Shown: in pieces, positions 33,553 to 45,315 of the stretch
Layout of the letters: the number at the start of each line of letters is the position of its first letter
Position numbering within the stretch: the first letter of the stretch is position 1
NCBI GenBank assembly: GCA_946894095.1
Contig: OX335653.1
Span: 12,901,001 to 12,965,000, forward strand
DNA from: Incurvaria masculella
Taxonomy: Eukaryota > Arthropoda > Insecta > Lepidoptera > Incurvariidae
Direction of reading: 5' to 3'
DNA: 64,000 nt
Made by a program: the position numbers and the translations under genes
Notes under the pieces: generated by a model
What the model saw: only the letters and a program-made list of their open reading frames with translations
Databases searched by the model: none
Told to the model about the DNA's origin: nothing

Positions 33553-33905
33553 CATATTTTTTATTTTATTTATTTATTTTTGATATATATTTTACAGAAC
33601 AAACGGAAACAACAAATAATAAAAACAGACTTAAATACATAAAAAGTAAAACACTTTACCTGTCTCGTTAGCAGTTCTCACTTAAACACTAAAAATATAA
33701 ATACCAAGTTTACAATCATCAACATAAATAACTAGTATTGATAACGACCGGCGAGCGGCCGCGACTCGGGGTGCCGGTTCCGAACTTCCGAAAGAAGGCG
33801 ACAAAGGCCAGGACGACCTCCCGCTTCCGCTCGTCGAGCACCTGTCGCGGCGCAGGAGGCGGAGGAGCGGCGGGAGGTGCGGGGCGACCGGAGGGTATGC
33901 TTCGT
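33553..33905 (-). pseudogene. Possible retroposed 3' end (coding tail plus A-rich tail)
   Basis: On the minus strand the GC-rich part (33900 to 33745) reads as a Pro/Arg-rich C-terminus with RQVLDERKREVVLAFVAFF and GTPSRGRSP, then a stop. An AT-rich part follows, closing with AAATAAATAAATAAAATAAA at 33554-33580. The sharp drop in GC at the stop and the A-rich tail suggest a 5'-truncated LINE or a retroposed mRNA. I cannot name the protein. Confidence 0.35.
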
Positions 33906-35053
33906 TAGCCGGTCCTAGCTGCCCTGTGATTGGCTAGCCCGGCCGGCTCTATATTTAACTGCCTCGACAACGAAAACACAACCCCAGAACTCATTTATTT
34001 TCATACATTTTACACAATTTACACATATATACACGAACAACAATAGACATGAATTTGGGCTATATACAGCTATGCACAATGTAGCTTTTTGTTTGCCACG
34101 GTCGTCGCCAACAAGTATGGTATAATAATAGTAGTGCACTATCACGAGTACGTGGCTCCGCTGCCACATATACGGATGGGTTTTCTTCGCCACTCCTTCC
34201 CTTTCTTACTCGCTGCGTTGATCCAACCCGACCCGGCACGAGCGGTGAGCGCGGGCGGTGCGGGGAGGAGGTGCGGGGAGCGAGCTTGCGATCCCGCTGC
34301 ACCGCTAAATGACCGCTCTGATTTATGATCCGTCACCGTACTGGCTAGAAAAGACGTACTCATTGGAATCTCGATAGCCGCGGGCGGTCTACCAGAGCTA
34401 TTTGCTATCGGCGCGCTTGCAATGACAGGCATTCCTGGACTTTTTGAAGGCTCTTGGGACTTTATAATGAGGATTTTTGTCAGAATCACGTAATGTCACC
34501 GGTAATACCCAAATTAGCACCTGCTAGTTTCCTTCAACAAAAAATGCGCGACGAACGTCGACGATCTCCGTGTTTTGTTGAATCCAAATGTGCTGTAATG
34601 AATGTTTGGTACCAAATACGTATCTAAAACGGGTTTGTAGCGATTTCGCCAGTGACAGTTATCGCATGTCCAGTAGCGTCTTCGAAAATATGAACCCGAA
34701 CACCTAGAGACATGAAGGAAATCATTCATTGAAAGAACGCACTTGTTAAGTAATGCCAAACTCTAATGCAAGACTCAGAGATCCAGCGTGTGATAGACTG
34801 CATGATCGACTGACATCACCATACTCGGGGTGCCGCTAAGCAGATAACTGTGTTCCGGCATGCATCCCGAGCACCTAGTAGGAAGCAGGATAGCCAGCAT
34901 AGCAAAGCATCGACACGATTGCCAGGAAGACCTGGTGAAACGGCTTTTCGCTGCCCGCCCGCTGGTTAGTACTGAGGTCCATCTGTTACACAACAATCTG
35001 CTATGAAATTTGGCAGTTTGTAATACGAATATTATGTGTTATCATTACATTTC
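33906..35053. other. Intergenic; GC-rich minus-strand frame
   Basis: The minus-strand frame 34489-34142 (115 codons, rich in Ser, Ala, Pro) spans a CpG-rich patch (34200-34300). It may be part of an exon but lacks a domain and clear splice sites. The rest is unrecognised. Confidence 0.3.
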
Positions 35054-35361
35054 AAAAACCGGCAAAGTGCTCGGACTCGCACATGAAGGGTTCCGTACCA
35101 TCGTACAAGAGTAAAAACAAAAAATCACGTTTTTCTGTCATTTCCCCATTCATTTTTATTTATTGTTTGTTTTACCTATTTGTTGTAATAGCGGCAAAAT
35201 AAATACACAATCTTCAGCTCTCTACCTATTACGGTTCATGAGATACAGCCCTGTGACAGACGGACGGACAGACGGACGGACGGACGGACAGCACCCTATG
35301 ACTATAGGCTTAGTAATAACTAGGGTTCCGTTTGCACCCTTTGGGTACGGAAACCTAAAAA
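35054..35361 (+). repeat. GGGTTCCG-family repeat, near full length
   Basis: From AAAAACCGGCAAAGTGC and GGGTTCCGTACCATCGTAC to a GGAC tract (35260-35290) and CCCTTTGGGTACGGAAACC. A short insertion (ACCCTATGACTATAGG) follows the GGAC tract. Confidence 0.78.
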
Positions 35362-35999
35362 GGCAGTGATAAAGCTGCCGTTTAGACGCAAATCTCCGAT
35401 GTTTGTCTCCTGGGCAACCCTTAGCTATTCGACTCTACTCTTATTCTGAAGTACCGGAGTAAAGTATCAGACGATGCTCAGGCAAGGTGCCCCTCCTCGG
35501 AGTTGGTCTTACTTGAAGAAGGTTAACGCGCACCATGCGTCGTGGCTAGACACATGGCGTGATACATAAATTCAACAAAAAACGCGGAAATGATTCCACG
35601 ATCTCGGAGAGCATATCGTCCCATTGTTAAGAGTCGTGAATTTGCACACACACATCAGTTAACCTTGTCATTAGACAGTCATCATATTTAAATCTCCTTC
35701 TGAAGCATCATCTACGTTTAAACACAGTTAATACTTTTACCATAATCCTACTCGTCTTAAACACTCATAAACGTGCAAGTCGTTATGAATATGAACTACT
35801 ATCTAAGAACGGTATGTAAGCGACCCCATCTAAATCTATTAAATGTGATAACAATCAAGCCAATTTCGACCTTGCGTTCTCTCGTTAAGATCTTCGCCAA
35901 CGCACAAGATCTTCGCACATTCCCCATGGAGGATTGCGCGGTTAACTAGCCATAGTGAATAAAATGGAGTCTTATATCTTTGTTGTTACAGTTTATTGT
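35362..35999. other. Intergenic, nothing recognised
   Basis: No feature supported. Confidence 0.35.
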
Positions 36000-36225
36000 T
36001 CAATGAGGTATTCGACGTTTGGAAGTAACGGATGCCCGTTGCGTTGCATCAGGGCCCGGCGTGGGAGCAGACTGTGCAAAATGCGTTTGAGGCAACGGTT
36101 GGCTTGTGGTCTCTGTGAACTCACGTATAGTCGTGGTGACTGACATGCTGAGATGCCTGGTTTGAGGATTCACAGCACGAAGCAAGATATTCTCGCTTCC
36201 CCAGACAGATACCTAGTTGATTCTC
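36000..36225 (-). CDS. Possible terminal exon or pol-gene end
   Basis: On the minus strand a frame rich in Thr, Pro, Ser and Gln (with TTIREFTETTSQPLPQTHF) ends KRRIPH-stop near 36000. AATAAA follows within a few bases. An AG at the left of GTATCTGTCTGG could be an acceptor. It could be the last exon of a host gene or the end of a retrotransposon followed by its LTR; I cannot decide. Confidence 0.25.
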
Positions 36226-36379
36226 ACATAATATTTTCTATTATGGGTGCTACATACTGTCATATTGGTTCGTTGGTCACATTATTCCGTTGTATTCGGA
36301 GAGTGTGGCGAAGTAGTGTACTTGATTCTAATTTTAAACTAAGCGGTTTAACGAATGGCCATCGTTCCGATGGAAGACT

Positions 36380-36566
36380 ATTTTTAACCGACTTAAAAAA
36401 AGGAGGAGGTTCTCAATTCGTCTGTATGTTTTTTTTCTTACAATTATATGTTCGATTCGATGTATGTTCTGGCATAGCACCTAATTCCTACGGGAGTATG
36501 GTGTATTGGGCTAATATAGTAACGGTAGTTGTGTAGTATTAGCCATCCATGTCAGGTTGCATAAAC
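36380..36566 (+). repeat. Dispersed repeat stub and SINE 3' fragment
   Basis: ACCGACTTAAAAAAAGGAGG and TTCTCAATTCG at 36387-36421 is a motif I recall from many moth repeats. From 36465 the SINE 3' body begins (CTGGCATAGCACCTAATTCC, TATTGGGCTAATATAG, ATTAGCCATCCATGTC), ending near 36566. Confidence 0.5.
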
Positions 36567-37174
36567 AAAATCTCCGCAAATTGTCAATAGATTTAAAAAA
36601 TTAATCTCATCAGTAGGGTTTATCTCAGTGGTGGTCCTTTTATAAATTTTATGAAAGAATTACTCCTCTTGGTAATTTTAAGATGGTTATACTAGCCAAT
36701 TCGAATGGTTTGATTGCGTTAAGTTCCTGATCTCTATGGAATGAGAACATGAAAAAAAAACATGTATAATTCCAGCTAACGTTCTACCAAAACAGAACGA
36801 AAAATGTTACAGATATTGATATTTTATGCATGGAAAAAAATTAAGTCAGAAATACAGGTCTAAAATATATTCTTTTTCAAGTTTGCGGCTAATATTGATA
36901 TTAACTAATATTTATTTTAATACCATTTCAAAGATCTTAACATTATCTACCCATTCAGCGAAGAACATGTTTAACTTTTAACAATTTCTTTAACCAAACT
37001 ATAAAAAACCGGTTTCGCGCGTTATGCGGGTTGGTCACATTTAGAAAGAATTATTTCGAGCTGCTCTTACTAAGCGACGTCGGGCTCAAATTGGTCCAAA
37101 ATGTTTAGGTATGAGGATGCTCTTAACACTGTTTTTATTTATAGCATCTAAAATATGTAATTGTGATTGTGTTG
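36567..37174. other. AT-rich intergenic
   Basis: Nothing recognised. Confidence 0.4.
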
Positions 37175-37355
37175 TTTTTAGGGTTCCGTACCCAAAGGGT
37201 GCCCACGGAACCGTATTACTAAGCCTCCGCTGTCCGTCCGTCCGTCCGTCGGTCTGTCACAGGGCTGTATCTCAGTAACCGTAAGAGATAGATAGCTGAA
37301 ATTTTCACAGTGTGTATTTATATAAACTATAAAAACAAATAGGTAAGATTAAAAT
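37175..37355 (-). repeat. GGGTTCCG-family repeat, truncated
   Basis: It has TTTTTAGGGTTCCGTACCC, ACTAAGCCTCCGCTG, (GTCC)n, and GCTGAAATTTTCACAG to AACAAATAGGTAAGATT; the GAGTCCGACTCGC end is missing. Confidence 0.72.
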
Positions 37356-37394
37356 ATTGATTACATTTATATTATGCACAAATATATTTTATGA

Positions 37395-37735
37395 TTGCGA
37401 CACCTCGGTGTTCGATGATCAGACTGGCCGCGGTCGGGCTGTGGATGGGTGACCGTTCAACCGTTGAGGCTGGCCGTGGCTCGGATTCCACGAAAAACAG
37501 CAGGTTTTCAATTACTTGGAGGCAGGTTTCATCCCACCCGGGTTGGTTCCATTTAATGATTGATGTTCGAACTGGTATGAGAACTGGCCGCATATTCCAT
37601 CCAATTATATGTAGCCGTGCAATATAAGGATGGTTCTGGCATGACATCTTCATCCCATGTGATGTGTGCGCATAATAGCATGCTAGTAGGTGCCGTATAG
37701 ATGTATTAGCTATTCATGTTCAACATATCCATTTC
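37395..37735 (+). mobile_element. 5S-headed SINE, diverged copy
   Basis: The head retains the box C core GGATGGGTGACC at 37443-37454 with GCGGTCGGGCTG before it; box A is worn. The common body follows (GGCTGGCCGTGG, CGGATTCCACG, CCACCCGGGTTGG, TGTAGCCGTGCAATATAAGG). The 3' end is eroded. Confidence 0.68.
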
Positions 37736-38097
37736 ACTAGGATTTACACTAATAGTGAATTAGAATTAGACACAGTTCTGCCTCATAACAATGCGAGCAG
37801 AGCTGCTTTTTGCCGCTAAAAGACAATGAAAAACTTTCTACCTGTGATAGCCCAATGACATCTCGAAAATGAAACGTGCGAATCTCTTGATAATTACAAA
37901 TAATTGAAATGTCATCTCAGTGTTGCAGAATTGACCTTATCTTTGATCTTCCTCGGTCGTTCATTGTCTATTCTATGCGTTAATAAAGAAATGGAAATTA
38001 TTACGCAAAAAGCTTTGAATTGCATGACGTCATTGAATATTATATCAGGTTGACTACATATTTGACTGCTTATTTGCAATAAATATCGAAAGATGAA
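37736..38097. other. Spacer, nothing recognised
   Basis: No feature supported; a TGACGTCA site lies near 38025. Confidence 0.35.
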
Positions 38098-38285
38098 AGT
38101 TTTTTTTTTGTAACTGGATATGGATGGCTAATACCAAGCTGACCGCCAGATATTAGTCTAACACGCCACATGGAAACTTGGTGCTTTGACAGCTTATATT
38201 CCTTTTTATTCCTGCTTCTTTATATTGCTCGGCTACATTGAATTGGATCGAAAAACGGACAATTTTCATTGCAAATTTCATTGAA
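38098..38285 (-). repeat. SINE 3' body fragment
   Basis: A T-run at 38101-38111 followed by TAACTGGATATGGATGGCTAA and later GCTCGGCTACATTGAATTGGA: the reversed 3' body of the SINE family. Confidence 0.6.
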
Positions 38286-39463
38286 AAATACGACGGACCA
38301 AAAAAACATCCAGCGCCATCTGTTGTAGAGCTCTTAGAAACCGTTAAGCGTACTCTCTACCAGGCTTCCCGCTGATTGTGATATGAGCAACGTTGCGTCG
38401 ACACTTCATGAAAGACAACAAAATGTTTCTGGCAACAGCCGAGAGATGGCAATATTTACTGTCCCATAAGTTGAAAGAGGTATCAATGCCATTATGGTAG
38501 GTATGGTTAGGTCTTACATTATTGAAGCTTAAAAAAACTAAAATAACTTTTTAGAAAAGCGTAATGGATTCCATATCACATTAATAATATTATAAGAATA
38601 TTGTTTCTTGCAGGCTTAATTTTCGGAATAAAAACACAAAAGTTGTTTTTTTTTTTACAAATATGTACGCACTTTTTTTTAATGTTTTGTTTATCACACT
38701 GACATTATGCATCAGACAGATTTAGTCTTAATAATGTAAATATTTTATATATTCTCCTTCTTTTTGTAACACGACACAAGCATGTATTTTAATTCACATT
38801 CTGTTCATCAGTCTAATAATAATATAAAGGTAAACTAGCATTAAGATTAATTAAAAAGAAACACTAAAATCTAATACCTAGAATCGATTTTTTTTTGGAC
38901 CTTAATTTTCAAAACATTAAATATATACCTACCATTCACCTTGGTCAATTCAATGGAAATTTCAATGTTTCAATGTGTATTAACTAAAAGTAATAGTTAA
39001 TAAAACCAATTCAAACACCACTGCATACGTTTTATCAGTGTAGGACGGTATCAATATTCTGAAAAAACCTTTCCCTAAACTATCTTGTTTACTTTTGGTT
39101 TTATTAAAGGTTGTTGTCTCTCAAAACTTTGTCGTCTCAGATTTGTCATACATGACAAACTTCCTCCCACAGGCTCGTCTGCCTCACAAAATGTATTTAT
39201 ATTTCATAAGAGGAATCGAACTCGTAATGTACCACGTTCCTGTCGCTAGCATGAATGTACATTACTAACAGCGATTTTCTCCACCGACCGCGATGCTAAC
39301 TTATGCATAGAATGAGGAAGAAGGTGGGAAACGCTACAAGACACTCGTTTTAAGCTAATTGCTATTTTATGTCCGCTTCAAATGTGTTAATTGTTTTATG
39401 CTGTTGCCAACTACGCTTGCCAATGGCTGTAAGTACTTAAGTTTGTATGAAATGACAAGAACT
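38286..39463. other. AT-rich intergenic
   Basis: Nothing recognised with confidence. Confidence 0.4.
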
Positions 39464-39852
39464 GCAGGCCTATTCCTGGTATTTCGTAATCAGGAATCAG
39501 TAATCCTGAGTCTAGAAAACCGCTTTTATAACGGTTTTCAAAGCAATGTAAAATCTTGATTAGTTGAAATACTATGCCCCGGATATCTTTTCGTCAAAAA
39601 ATCGCTTTGAAAACCGCTATAAAAGTTTTCTACGCTAAGGATTCCTGATTTAGATCTAAGTATGTATGTCATAATTGTGGACGGAAAATTATGTTATGTA
39701 AACCCGTGAAGTTTCTTTGCGGGTTATTCTTTACTGGGTTGATCGAATCTGCGGATCTTTGTGACGTAACTTGGTGTAGTTTGACTACCAAAAAGTTTAA
39801 ATAAATGAAATGAAATGAAATTCCTGATAACGGAATTCCAGGAATAGGCCTG
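39464..39852. mobile_element. MITE-like palindromic element, copy 2, interrupted
   Basis: The ends GCAGGCCTATTCCTGG and CCAGGAATAGGCCTG are inverted. The order matches the copy at 5297-5522 (AATCCTGAGTCTAGAAAACC, GCTTTTATA(A/G)CGG, CTTGATTA). A 170-bp LINE tail sits inside at 39650-39819. Confidence 0.65.
39650..39819 (+). mobile_element. Truncated LINE 3' tail inserted in a MITE
   Basis: The segment is bounded by ATTCCTGAT at 39641-39649 and again at 39820-39828, a 9-bp target-site duplication. Its end is (GAAAT)n, a short tandem tail as in some LINEs, after GTGTAGTTTGACTACC. No coding part remains. Confidence 0.65.
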
Positions 39853-41638
39853 GTGAATTCGGTACTGAAGGAGTGCCTCTATTATAATTGATTATATTTT
39901 GTTAATAATGTAGTGTACCAAATTTCCAAGATCCGTCATTCCTTGAACGATGACGGATGAATTAATTAATTGGAGATCGGAAACTTTTAATCAATATCAT
40001 TCGTATTCAGAGAGAATCTGTCAAAACTATGTATTAGATTTGGACCGGACTAACCATAGAAAAACCGGTTTAATGAGGCGTGTAGGCTAAAGATAGTCCG
40101 CCACTCTGAATATGGCTGTGTATGTTTATTATCTGCTCAGTTGAACTTTACAAACGGAAAAATTTAGAATAAGTATTGACATTATAAACCTAAAAAATTG
40201 AGAGTATCATATTTCACACTAATTTTGGGGTTTGTAAGAACGGTTTCCTCACAAAATGTTTTCTCCATAACATCGCATCATTCACCGGCATACCATGTTG
40301 GTGAATATCGAAAGCCATTCTTACAAACCCTAAAATGAGTCATACACCTTCAATTCATATCATTATTCATATCAATCAGACATGCTAAATTTTTATTCAT
40401 ACCATTATTTTGGTCAGTAGCGCTAGAAAGGAATCCTGAGACAGCATATTCGGTATGTTTTTATATTCGATTGTATTCACGAAAGTCTTTAATATTGCCC
40501 TTTCTCAGACAAAGAGAAATGCATCGCGAACCACAGTGACTTGGGCATTATCAAAGCTAAAGTGTCATTAAGAAAAGAAAAGAAAGCTGAGATGGTTTTT
40601 GTTTTTCAGCCGAAAGGAAGAGACGGCTGAGAAGTGCCACATTAAAGAGCTCCTGACTCTATTCCGTTGTATCGCTGACAATGCCCATTCAGTGAGAACG
40701 TAATTAAGCCGACATCGTCTTTCCATTCGGAAATACTTTCCTTTTTATTTTACTCTCGCCTCTAAAGCTTATCCACACTGAAAAAAAAATCTCGAACATA
40801 TTTTGTGCTTCATTTATTGACAGATGGCATAGAATGGATATCTCACAAAAATCAATAATCGAATAACAGTGAATCAGGAAACCCACTTGAGATTTTTGGT
40901 ATGAAAATAAAAAGGATGGAATGGAAACATTTTTTCCGTTATAGAAATCATGACATGGAAATTGAAAAATGAGTTAGTGCTGAGAGCAGTTACTTTTAGA
41001 TTCCGTCTTGCAAATGATTCACCCTCTATGACCCATAGCCGAGAAACCTAGTTATTTTTACAGTTCTTACTATTCTTAATGCATTCTTTTTTTTTCGAAA
41101 ACTATCTGCATGTACTCGCTTGATGAAAAACAGTCGACAGTAAATTTTCCAGAACAAAATGATCGGGTTCGCTTAGGGCGATACTAACTAAGCTGTTTTG
41201 TGGCCCGCTTTCTGCATGAAGCATCTTTTAAAAATAATGAATAAGAACAGTCCAAATATTAAAACGGTGAGTCGTATAACTAAAAATTCTGGTTCTGAAC
41301 TTGTAAGTTTTGCCATATCTATGTAGCTGTCGTTTTAGGCCATTTACCATGGCAATATGTCATCAGGGTTTCCACCAACGAACGTGAATGGTGGTCAGAT
41401 GTTCCAATCATATTAATATAGTTAAAAATACGAACAGGAGAAAAGCCCATTTGATTTTGTTTGCTAACTAAAACTTTGTTTTAGCACTAGAGTTGTAAAT
41501 TGTATCATGCTAGTAGACCAGAGAAAAATTTGCTACTCAATACATATAAATACATACATATAAAACATGTGTGCCTTTTTATTACTACAAATTAAATACC
41601 AAAAATGTATTATCTGAACCAACATGTTTTTTTCTTAG
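39853..41638. other. Intergenic or upstream intron; one hairpin
   Basis: TTTTGGGGTTTGTAAGAA (40223-40240) and its reverse (about 40318-40334) form an 18-bp inverted pair, with a shorter hairpin between them (TTCACC and GGTGAA). A possible extra exon at 40610-40691 is discussed among the rejected items. The rest is unrecognised. Confidence 0.35.
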
Positions 41639-41748
41639 TAACATTGAGAAGCAATGTCCAATTCTTGGAAAAAGACTGTTATGCATATACATGTATTTGT
41701 TAAAGGCATTTGAGCAAGTTATACGGAAAGTTTTTACAGCAATAACAG
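41639..41748 (+). CDS. Gene candidate, exon 1 of 4 seen
   Basis: A 110-bp segment between a strong acceptor (TTTTTTTCTTAG|T) and a strong donor (ACAG|GTAAGT). One frame is open: one base, 36 codons, one base. The product begins NIEKQCPILGKRLLC and has LLKAFEQVIRKVF; no known domain. It enters one base short (phase 2) and leaves in phase 1, which fits the next exon. The true first exon, start codon and promoter are not identified. The intron that follows holds a tRNA-headed SINE. Confidence 0.35.
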
Positions 41749-41792
41749 GTAAGTTTTTATTTGAACTGGCCTGGAACTGAGCGCAATGTATT

Positions 41793-42190
41793 GGTTAGTA
41801 GCTCAGGAGCGTGTGGACTAGTCTTCCGTGCCCAGATCTCATGGGTACTAATCTTGGCCCCCATCTTGCAACACTTTCTTACCTTTACTGAGATGAATAA
41901 ATGATTTTTTTTTTTAAATGTGAACTGTTCCATGGTTCGGAATCCAAGTAAAACTGTAAATCCTTTTCTCTCACTAGGTGGTAGGATTTAAGCCCACCCG
42001 AGTTGGTATCATCGCATCAGCGGTCAGTCCATGTTTTCCATCCAGTTCAATGAAGCCGGGGTCATATAGGGAAGGTCCTTGCATGGCACCTAATTACTTC
42101 GGTTGTGCGGTTTGTTGACCAAATATCATAAAATAACAGGTGTGGTCAAGCTATCCATATCCCAGTCATATAAAATTAATTAAAAAAATA
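41793..42190 (+). mobile_element. tRNA-headed SINE in the intron
   Basis: The A box TAGCTCAGGAGC is at 41799-41810; the B box is worn. The body follows with TGGTTCGGAATCCAAGTAAAAC, TAAGCCCACCCGAGTTGG, AAGGTCCTTGCATGGCACC and a TATCCATATCCCAGTC end. A T-run at 41910-41921 lies between head and body. It lies wholly between exon candidates 1 and 2. Confidence 0.72.
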
Positions 42191-42766
42191 ACAATGTCGC
42201 GTGTGACCGAGCCTTTACTGGCGTTAACGGGACCAAATTTACCTCATTAGTCTCTTGGCTCGGTGTCTTCTCCCGACGCTCAGTGGGCACTGAACTGCCT
42301 CGGGGTGCCTCCAATGAATTGCGGATATAATTTTAAACGTCCGAATGAAGAGGACAAAGTGAGAAGTGCTGTTGGAAAATTGATACGTTCCGTCCTTCAC
42401 GGGAAAGTATGGTTTCGATTAGTCTTTGCATGTTTTATATCTGTATCCGAAATGGTATCGCATTTCGGTTATCAATTGCAAGATATATTGTACATGTAAT
42501 TGTATTGTATTGTAATTGTGTTGTATTGAATTGTATTGTACATTAAATATCAACTTTTTGAAATCTAAAAATTTAATTTTTCTATCATTATGTTTTATCC
42601 TTAGATGAAAAATAATCTAAGGTTTTATCTAGAGGGTGAAGTGGGATACTGCAACATCTTAACTCGCGACATTTTAAAATATGTTACATAAGATTTAGTG
42701 ATATGCATGCGAAGACGCGAGTAGTTGGGTTTCGTTGTTTGCAAAAATATTATTTTTTTGTTTTAG

Positions 42767-42930
42767 CGCAACTCGTGTCTGGGTTTCAGGTTACAGCCAC
42801 GCACAGGCAGCATCCCTGTAAGAGAGGTCATCTCATATCTTCAGGCGAAACCTTTGAGGGGTTCCAGAGAGATTTTTGCTTAATCGCAATGAAGCTAACG
42901 AGCAGTTGTTCTTTGAGTCTGGCGCTGGCG
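42767..42930 (+). CDS. Gene candidate, exon 2 of 4 seen
   Basis: A 164-bp segment between a strong acceptor (TTTTTTTGTTTTAG|CG) and a good donor (GGCG|GTAAGG). Two bases complete the codon left by exon 1, then 54 codons are open, ending in phase 0. The product has RQHPCKRGHLISSGETFEGF, then DFCLIAMKLTSSC. It has Cys residues and no transmembrane segment; I do not recognise a family. The phase fit on both sides is the main support. Confidence 0.4.
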
Positions 42931-43655
42931 GTAAGGCTTGGATCTACACCGAGGATTTTTTTTATTTTAATTCGTGAAAATGTTGTGTTCATTAGGTAAA
43001 TTGGTCGGAAAGCACGTTCCCGCTTTCCAACAAAAAAATATAATAGGAAAAGAAAACTCATTAAAAAATATGTGTTTCCAGAAGACTGTATCATAATAAA
43101 ACGAATAGACCTAGCATAGCACGCTGTGCTTACAAGACGAACAGTGTTGGAGTGAGACGTCAATTCAAGTACCACTACCTCCAGTTATAGAGAGATGGAA
43201 TATACGTACCCGATGGGACAACTTTTAAAATCGTTATCCGTACATAGGAGCCTCTAGGATTTCCCTAGGTTTCCTTAAAAACGGTGATCTACATTTACAG
43301 TTTGTTAAGGGAACGGGCGTACAAAACCCAGATAAATACTATTTATTTTATGGTAAATGAGAGCTGACCCACTGATTATTGGTCGATTACTTTTTTTACT
43401 TATTATTACGACTGATTTTTTTACTTTTCCTCATTATTTCAAAGTAAAACTTAAAACATAAGTTCAGATCATTATTTTGAAGTTACATCGTGATTTAGAA
43501 AAAATAAATAACTTCAGGATATTTTGTATGAAACAATTTTGGTCTCGTCGGTCTGTTGGCTCTGTGTCTCTTTAGAATCGTTGCGGACATGTACTAAATA
43601 AGTAGTTGAAAATGACAAAACTGTCAAGCATACTTTCAAATGCCAATCATTGCAG

Positions 43656-43968
43656 ATATACGGCGGAACAATAATTTTCTCTGATGCTGTCAACGATGAA
43701 AGATGGATTCCAATAGCAATAGATGGATCTTTTGGACAGATAACCAATTCATTTACACCAATTAAGGAACCTATGATATATCCTTATCAGGTTTGACGAG
43801 ACCTAAGAAATTTAATCTACCTAAATAAAAATGCGCACCCATATCCACCGATTGAATTCGAAAGCCATTTCAGAAATGAGAACTATCATATCACCAAGAC
43901 ACCAATAGATGAATTCAAAGAGAAAATGGAATATCACAATACTTTGGAATCAACAAAACTTTTAAAAG
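43656..43968 (+). CDS. Gene candidate, exon 3 of 4, with an in-frame TGA
   Basis: A 313-bp segment from an acceptor (CAATCATTGCAG|AT) to a strong donor (AAAAG|GTGAGT). In the frame set by exon 2 it reads 46 codons (with YGGTIIFSDAVNDERW and IAIDGSFGQITNSF), then TGA at 43794-43796, then 57 more open codons (with NKNAHPYPPIEFES and YHITKTPIDEFKEKM). It ends in phase 1, exactly what exon 4 needs. The codon after the stop is CGA. A CGA to TGA change would explain it as a nonsense mutation. Readthrough (TGA followed by C is a leaky context) and a sequence error are the alternatives. No splice arrangement that I can see removes the stop. Confidence 0.5.
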
Positions 43969-44148
43969 GTGAGTTAACAATATTTTTGCACAAGATTTTA
44001 CTGAAGACTTTTTTACTGCATAAAAAAAATGTGGAAATCTGATGGAACAATTGCCACACGCAAAAGTAACTCTAAACGGTACCCTAAAAAATACTTAACA
44101 TCAAAAATAAATCGGATATCTATATACATAAATTTATCTATATACGTT

Positions 44149-44226
44149 AAAAATAAACCTAGTATTCTCAGCGTATATATATATATATTATATTATATAT
44201 ACGCTGAGAATACTAGGTTTATTTTT
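44149..44226. repeat. Long perfect-armed palindrome with AT core
   Basis: The left arm starts AAAAATAAACCTAGTATTC and continues TCAGCGTATATAT. The right arm (44196-44226) is its reverse complement. The arms are about 31 bp with no mismatch seen, around a (TA)-rich core. It could extrude a cruciform or fold as an RNA hairpin in the intron. Confidence 0.75.
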
Positions 44227-44664
44227 GGGACTTTTCCCCTTCCTAAGTAACCCTTCCAAGCGATTCAAGTTCTGGCACAAATTTCCATCAAAGTTCGCCT
44301 CACCCGCTCAATGAATCATGTTTTATGCATGTACATGCTCGCACGGTTTGCCCACTAATCGATTCGGTAAATAACAAACCACAATTCATTTCGAACTTGC
44401 CCCTCTAGATAAGTAGTTATGGCGCTATGAATACAATTACGCATTGAATTACTGCGCCAGCCCTTTCGCTGTTTTGAAATTTTACAACGGCACGATATCG
44501 ACGACCGAAATGGGAACCAGTTTGATACCTACGCGTACGCCCTCACGCGATCTGTCAATGTGCCAGTGAAACGTTGAAACGAGACCAGTCGGGAGTGACT
44601 AACTGTTGTTACAGATTCATTTATTACGACAGCACCAATTTAATCACTTACTTTAAAAATGACT

Positions 44665-44990
44665 AACTTCAAAGATATGGCTAATACTACAACTAGCGCC
44701 ATGAATACCAATATACATGAAATGGCCCATGCCATACCTTTCCTTTACGACCACGGCTTTATTGAACTGGATAGAAAGTGAGGAATATTTTAATGAAATG
44801 GTACCAAACCGGTCAATAACTCTACCACCTAGCTAAATGTGATCTACAGTTTTACATGCATCAGCTTTGACACATGACTAAAAGTACTTTATAACTCATA
44901 AAGAGAAATAAAGTGTCTAATGAACGGGCGGGGATTTAACCCACGATCTTTGGCATGGAAATCAAGTTCCGCACCCCTGAGCTACGAATC
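44665..44990 (-). mobile_element. tRNA-headed SINE in the intron, minus strand
   Basis: Reversed, the head shows GTAGCTCAGGGGTGCGG (A box, about 44970-44986) and GGGTTAAATCC (B box, about 44932-44942). The body lies at 44665-44880 with a worn TATCCATATC end. Confidence 0.7.
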
Positions 44991-45315
44991 ATTCATAAGA
45001 CAATAATATGTAGATAAGAATATTTATCTAACGTGAAATTCATACTAATATTAACCTTTTGACTTACTTAGAACATGGCAAAACAAGAACCAAGAAGAAT
45101 TCATTATCCAAGATGGAATTGCGTTAACTACCACTACTTTATCATTAAAAAACTCTTTCTTTTTTTTTAATGCAAAAAAGAGAATATTCTATCCAATCAG
45201 AAAGTTAATGTACAATTATTTATTTTCTTAACTTGTGTGTGCAGAACAACATTCTTTGCTGGATCCAAATCAAGCGCGATGCCTGTTTTTTTACTGATTT
45301 ACATTTGTGTTTCAG

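Larger units (their letters stand above)
43969..45315 (+). other. Intron with palindrome and SINE
   Basis: A 1347-bp interval starting GTGAGT and ending in a pyrimidine-rich stretch and GTTTCAG. It contains a 78-bp palindrome (44149-44226) and a SINE on the minus strand (44665-44990). Nothing in it looks coding. Confidence 0.45.

Noticed and set aside
39369..39428. A signal-peptide first exon (ATG, 20 codons, GTAAGT donor)
   Set aside because: The phase does not fit the next exon candidate, the frame is very short, and the link would be guesswork.
40610..40691. An additional upstream exon of the 41.6-46.3 kb gene
   Set aside because: It has a strong acceptor, 27 open codons and a GTGAGA donor, but it ends in phase 0 while the exon at 41639 needs two bases before it. 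It would need another exon in between, which I did not find.
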